A stretch of 17,075 nucleotides of DNA, from the NCBI GenBank assembly GCA_021772875.1, contig JAJFLD010000118.1:1-17075 (forward strand), given 5' to 3'. Below are positions 13,949 through 17,075 of the stretch, one piece after another. Each line of letters begins with the position of its first letter. Within the stretch, counting starts at the first letter, position 1. Made by a program: the position numbers and the translations under genes. The notes below the pieces were generated by a model, which worked only from the letters and a program-made list of their open reading frames with translations, was not told the DNA's origin and did no database searches. Source of the DNA: Ghiorsea sp. Its GTDB lineage: Bacteria > Pseudomonadota > Zetaproteobacteria > Mariprofundales > Mariprofundaceae.

Positions 13949-14917
13949 ATGGAACTGATTAATCCGCGTTCTATTTCAATTGAAGAAATGGTAGCAGGCC
14001 GTTCAGCCAAGATTGTTTTCGAACCTCTTGAGCGTGGCTTTGGCACAACAATTGGTAATGGTCTTCGTAGAATGTTGCTTTCATCACTTCTTGGTGGAGC
14101 TGTAACATCGGTAGCTTTTGATGGCGTTATGCATGAATTCGACTCTATTAGTGGTGTTCGTGAAGATGTTGTTGATATGATTCTTACGCTTAAAGAACTT
14201 GATGTTCATGTAAATGGCGATGAAGCTGTATCTTTGCACTTGGATGTTAAAGGCCCAGCTGTTGTAACAGCTGCTGATATCAAATGCCCTGCAGGTGTGT
14301 CGGTTTTGAATCCTGAACTTGTCATCGCTCACTTGAACGAAGATGGTAAGCTAAAAATGGAACTCATCGTAGAAAAAGGCAGAGGTTACAATCCTGCACA
14401 AGATCGTGATGCGGATGATAGGCCAAAAGGCTTTTTGTTGATTGATGCTTCTTTTTCACCGATTCGTCGTGTGGCGATGAGAGTTGAGAATGCACGTGTA
14501 AGCAAAAAGACCAACTATGATAAATTGATTATGGAAGTTGATACCGACGGTTCGATTACGCCGCAAGATGCCATCAGTGCGGCAGCGGCAATGTTTCAAG
14601 AGCAGTTGAATGTTTTTGTTGATTTTGATGTGGTTGAGCAAGATACAGCTTACGAAGATGATGTGGAATCTGTTGCAGATTTATTGAGCCAACCTATTGA
14701 TCACTTGGATTTATCTGTACGTTCAATGAATTGTTTAAAAAGTGATAATGTATTTTACGTTGGTGATTTGGTTCAACGTACTGAGCAAGAAATGCTTCGT
14801 ACACCAAACTTTGGTCGTAAATCGTTGACTGAAATCAAAGTGGTTTTAGATGGAATGGGCCTAGCACTAGGCATGGAACTTGATGGCTGGACTTCTGAGT
14901 CCGCTCAAGAGAATTAA
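13949..14917 (+). CDS. rpoA: DNA-directed RNA polymerase subunit alpha
   Basis: The alpha subunit dimerises to start RNA polymerase assembly and contacts activators and upstream promoter DNA. The product has 322 residues. The N-terminal dimerisation domain (about 1-230) contains LERGFGTTIGNGLRRMLLSS (28-47). After a short acidic linker, the C-terminal domain (about 245-315) keeps the DNA-contact residues R258, N261 and K264 in SVRSMNCLKSDN, which match R265, N268 and K271 of E. coli, and the motif TPNFGRKSLTEIK (285-297). UP-element recognition is therefore expected to be normal. The ATG follows rpsD by 20 bases with a GGGG-type ribosome binding site. Confidence 0.99.
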   Translation: MELINPRSISIEEMVAGRSAKIVFEPLERGFGTTIGNGLRRMLLSSLLGGAVTSVAFDGVMHEFDSISGVREDVVDMILTLKELDVHVNGDEAVSLHLDVKGPAVVTAADIKCPAGVSVLNPELVIAHLNEDGKLKMELIVEKGRGYNPAQDRDADDRPKGFLLIDASFSPIRRVAMRVENARVSKKTNYDKLIMEVDTDGSITPQDAISAAAAMFQEQLNVFVDFDVVEQDTAYEDDVESVADLLSQPIDHLDLSVRSMNCLKSDNVFYVGDLVQRTEQEMLRTPNFGRKSLTEIKVVLDGMGLALGMELDGWTSESAQEN

Positions 14918-14931
14918 AGAGGTATTACACG

Positions 14932-15327
14932 ATGAGACATCGCAAACATCGCACATCACTTGGTCTTGTTTCAGGACACCGCCGCGCATTGTTGGCAAAT
15001 CTTGCAACAGCACTTTTGACGCACGGTAAAATTGAAACAACACAAGCTAAAGCGCGTGCAGTTAAACCATATGTAGAAAAATTGATTACTTTAGGTAAAA
15101 AAGGTGATTTGCACTCTCGCCGTCAAGCGTTAGCAAAATTGCGCTATCGCCCGATTGTAGATCATTTGTTCTCCGATGTGGCAAATGCATTCACTGAACG
15201 TCCAGGTGGTTATACGCGTATCATTAAAACGCGTTTTCGCGTTGGCGATGCTGCTCCCATGGCATTGATTGAGTTGGTTGAAAATATTAACGAAACAGTG
15301 GCAGTTGAAGATACAGCAGAAGCTTAA
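14932..15327 (+). CDS. rplQ: 50S ribosomal protein L17
   Basis: L17 is at the tunnel exit rim of the large subunit. The product has 131 residues, compared with 127 in E. coli. It starts MRHRKHRTSLGLVSGHRRALL and contains the LATALLTHGKIETTQAKARAV stretch, the family signature; the C-terminal part has GGYTRIIKTRFRVGDAAPMALIEL and a short acidic tail. AGAGGT precedes the ATG, 14 bases after rpoA. It is the last gene of the cluster and is followed 23 bases later by a strong terminator hairpin. Confidence 0.98.
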   Translation: MRHRKHRTSLGLVSGHRRALLANLATALLTHGKIETTQAKARAVKPYVEKLITLGKKGDLHSRRQALAKLRYRPIVDHLFSDVANAFTERPGGYTRIIKTRFRVGDAAPMALIELVENINETVAVEDTAEA

Positions 15328-15350
15328 ATCTTCACAACGTAACTCATTCT

Positions 15351-15384
15351 AAAAGAGTGCTGCATATGCAGTGCTCTTTTTTTT
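15351..15384 (+). terminator. rho-independent terminator of the ribosomal supercluster
   Basis: Bases 15351-15363 (AAAAGAGTGCTGC) pair with 15368-15380 in a 13 bp stem that has two internal G-U pairs and an ATAT tetraloop. The helix runs into eight T residues at 15377-15384, four of which also form the base of the stem. The position, 23 bases after the rplQ stop, fits the end of the alpha operon. The A-rich 5' flank also gives it weaker potential on the opposite strand. Confidence 0.93.
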
Positions 15385-15535
15385 GTTGAAAAATCTACGA
15401 TGGTGCTGGCTGGCTTGGCGATTACACTGCCATTGAAGAGTAGTTGTTTAATTATTTGGTGTGCGTTACCTCACATCCTTTCAGGGAGGTTAAGTCACTT
15501 TCTTAAAGCTAATCATTTGCGATCAGTGAAACATG

Positions 15536-15572
15536 CCTTCAGGAAGGCTTATGCTTGAAGGACTTATTTTTT
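15536..15572 (+). terminator. possible attenuator or weak terminator before the outer-membrane gene
   Basis: CCTTCAGG (15536-15543) can pair with CTTGAAGG (15554-15561) in an 8 bp stem with one G-U pair and a 10-base loop. It is followed two bases later by a T-rich run (TTATTTTTT, 15564-15572). A competing shorter hairpin, GCCTTC with GAAGGC (15535-15548), uses the same left arm. This resembles a terminator with an alternative fold. It is modest in strength and no regulator is identified; the T-run may instead be part of the promoter region. Confidence 0.35.
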
Positions 15573-15582
15573 GATTTATGCT
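15555..15582 (+). promoter_or_regulatory. candidate sigma-70 promoter for the outer-membrane gene
   Basis: TTGAAG (15555-15560) and TATGCT (15577-15582) are separated by 16 bases and match the -35 and -10 consensus hexamers at four of six positions each. The predicted start of transcription would be near 15589, about 20 bases before the ATG at 15610, with the GGAGGA ribosome binding site at 15601-15606 in between. The region is AT-rich, so chance matches are likely, and the -35 box overlaps the possible attenuator hairpin, so both calls cannot hold in full. Confidence 0.3.
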
Positions 15583-15609
15583 ATGGATTGATATTTGTTT
15601 GGAGGATTT

Positions 15610-17067
15610 ATGAATAAAAAAATTATATCTGGTTTAGTAGTTGCTTTATCGGGGCTCTCTTCAGTTTCGCAGGCTTCAGAATTTAAACCTGCAAGTGTAA
15701 GAGCGCTAGGTATGGGCGGCTCTAATGTGGCCTCGACCAAAGGCGTGGAGGCTTCGTATTGGAACCCTGCAGCATACGGTTTCTTTGGTGAGCGAGTTGC
15801 AGACGAAGCTGTCGATAATAGTAATTTAAGTACTAAAGATGTGGGTTTTACTATAAACACTGATGCTGGCGCATATTTATTTGGTACGTTTGAGAAGAAT
15901 TATAATATTGCTAAGGCATTGCCAAATACAGTAAGTAATGCAAATGGCACATTTAGTTCTCAACAAATGGTTGATGCTGCCCGGTTGTCGCAAGGTGTGG
16001 CTCAGCTAGATCCACGCCCCGGTGGTGTGAATATATTGGCAGGTGCAACAGTAGGTGGGCGTGTCGCAAACTACGGCTTAGGGTTAAGGGTTTTTGCTGA
16101 GGTAAATAACAGTGTGGCGATTGATACTCAAAACAGAGGGCTTGATTTGGTTAATGCGTTTGCTGGTGGGGCAAGCTTGCCAGCACCAGCTGCTCCAGTG
16201 TACTTTTCTGTGCCACAGAGAGATCAAATGATTGCATCGCTGCAAACAGGTGGGAAAGCGCTTACTGCACAGCAAGCAAATGCTGTCGTTGCAGCTTATG
16301 ATCAGGCGCTATTTCAAGATAAAACAGCTGTAGGACAGCAGCAGGTAATGACCAGTACACTAATCACTATTCATTCAGCGCCAGGTGATTTGACCAAAAA
16401 TAATACAGTGGTTTCCACACGCGGGGTTGTGATATCTGAAGTTGGGGTAACTTATGGTTATGGTATTAATGATAATTTAAGCTTTGGCACTGTGCTTAAA
16501 TATTTGCGCGCCGATATGGTTGCCACAGATGTGTTGATTTTCAGTAATCCTAACGCAAATACAACGTCGTTTAATCGGGGTAACAAAGAAACGTCGTCGG
16601 GCGTAGGCATTGATCTAGGCATGATGTATCGTATCCCAGCTTGGCAGTTTGGTTTGACAGCGCGGAATGTAAACGCGCCGTCTTTTGAGCATAAGGCTTC
16701 TGGTTATGTGTATACACTGAAGCCACAGGCAAAAGTTGGTGTAGCTTGGATTCCAAGTGATACGTTTACTGTTGAGGCAGGTTATGACATCACTAAAAAC
16801 AATGGTGCTGTTGCCAATAGTGAATCGCAGTATTGGAATGCTGGATTGGAATGGGACGCATTGAGTATCTTAACTCTTCGCATGGGAGCATTTGAGAATA
16901 TTGCACAAAGTGATATTGGTCTAGTGCCTACGCTTGGTTTAGGTTTAGATTTATGGGCAGCGAGAATTGATATTGGTGGTGCGATTTCAACCAAAAGAGT
17001 TGTGCTCGATGGTAAGAAAAGACCGGTCTATGCCATGGCTTCAGCAGCGATCACAATGGACTTCTAA
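15610..17067 (+). CDS. predicted outer-membrane beta-barrel protein, TraF-like (TraF_2) family
   Basis: The product has 485 residues and no cysteine. An N-terminal signal peptide is clear: lysines at 3-4, a hydrophobic core (5-16) and a likely signal peptidase I site after A22 (SQA). RALGMGG (31-37) and YWNPAA (50-55) directly follow, a pairing I know from the TraF_2 and FadL-like outer-membrane families, in which they line the barrel's N-terminal part. The rest alternates polar and hydrophobic residues in short strands, with turns such as YGYGINDNLSFG (282-293) and a final phenylalanine (MDF), typical of barrels inserted by BamA. An Ala/Gln-rich segment (about 203-250) may be an extracellular or plug insertion. 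I chose the ATG at 15610, ten bases after the TTG, because GGAGGA is at 15601-15606. Despite the family name, nothing nearby suggests conjugation, and substrate or function is unknown. Confidence 0.8.
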   Translation: MNKKIISGLVVALSGLSSVSQASEFKPASVRALGMGGSNVASTKGVEASYWNPAAYGFFGERVADEAVDNSNLSTKDVGFTINTDAGAYLFGTFEKNYNIAKALPNTVSNANGTFSSQQMVDAARLSQGVAQLDPRPGGVNILAGATVGGRVANYGLGLRVFAEVNNSVAIDTQNRGLDLVNAFAGGASLPAPAAPVYFSVPQRDQMIASLQTGGKALTAQQANAVVAAYDQALFQDKTAVGQQQVMTSTLITIHSAPGDLTKNNTVVSTRGVVISEVGVTYGYGINDNLSFGTVLKYLRADMVATDVLIFSNPNANTTSFNRGNKETSSGVGIDLGMMYRIPAWQFGLTARNVNAPSFEHKASGYVYTLKPQAKVGVAWIPSDTFTVEAGYDITKNNGAVANSESQYWNAGLEWDALSILTLRMGAFENIAQSDIGLVPTLGLGLDLWAARIDIGGAISTKRVVLDGKKRPVYAMASAAITMDF

Positions 17068-17075
17068 CTTTAAGT

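Larger units (their letters stand above)
15385..15609 (+). other. intergenic region between supercluster terminator and outer-membrane gene
   Basis: This stretch of about 225 bases has no recognised gene. It contains an open frame of 52 codons (15400-15558, ATG to TGA, hydrophobic N-terminal half) without a visible ribosome binding site, small inverted repeats at 15468-15490 (ACCTC with GAGGT) and 15535-15561, and the candidate promoter. No tRNA, small-RNA family or riboswitch that I know could be recognised. Confidence 0.6.

Noticed and set aside
15477..15489. CCTTTCAGGGAGG as a repeat of the later CCTTCAGGAAGG motif
   Set aside because: The two are similar but imperfect and only 12-13 bases long. 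With two copies this could easily be chance, and the AGGGAGG in the first is not followed by a start codon at a suitable distance.
1..17075. CRISPR arrays, tRNA genes, insertion sequences, attachment sites
   Set aside because: I saw no regularly spaced repeats, no tRNA-like cloverleaf before tuf, and no transposase or terminal inverted repeats. This was by reading only, without a covariance or repeat search.

Overview
This window is a core housekeeping block. After the last few codons of fusA it carries tuf and then an unbroken S10-spc-alpha ribosomal protein supercluster, all on the + strand, from position 42 to 15327: tuf, rpsJ, rplC, rplD, rplW, rplB, rpsS, rplV, rpsC, rplP, rpmC, rpsQ, rplN, rplX, rplE, rpsN, rpsH, rplF, rplR, rpsE, rpmD, rplO, secY, adk, infA, rpmJ, rpsM, rpsK, rpsD, rpoA and rplQ. 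No gap between neighbours exceeds 36 bases, several genes overlap by 1-4 bases, and a single clear rho-independent terminator closes the block at 15351-15384. The genes therefore look like one transcriptional unit, or a few very closely packed ones, making EF-Tu, most core proteins of both ribosomal subunits, the Sec translocon channel, adenylate kinase, IF-1 and the RNA polymerase alpha subunit together.

After the terminator, about 225 bases without a confident gene (15385-15609) hold hairpin-forming sequence and a candidate promoter. They lead into a separate gene (15610-17067) for a predicted secreted outer-membrane beta-barrel protein of the TraF-like (TraF_2) type. This gene is not ribosomal and probably has its own promoter.

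Organism: the protein sequences, the TraF-like envelope protein and the Gram-negative style signal peptide suggest a member of the Proteobacteria with moderate GC (mid-40s percent by eye, not counted). The order secY-adk-infA-rpmJ-rpsM without map, the short zinc-type S14, and the zinc-type S4, L24 and L36 do not match the usual Escherichia-like arrangement. A lineage such as Zetaproteobacteria or another deep proteobacterial group is possible, but that is inference from memory of gene orders and not established here.

No CRISPR array, tRNA, rRNA, insertion sequence or phage gene was seen. I see no convincing undescribed system. The points most worth checking are the possible attenuator with a small leader reading frame upstream of the outer-membrane gene, an unusual methionine in the AMP-binding site of adenylate kinase, and the concentration of zinc-binding versions of ribosomal proteins.
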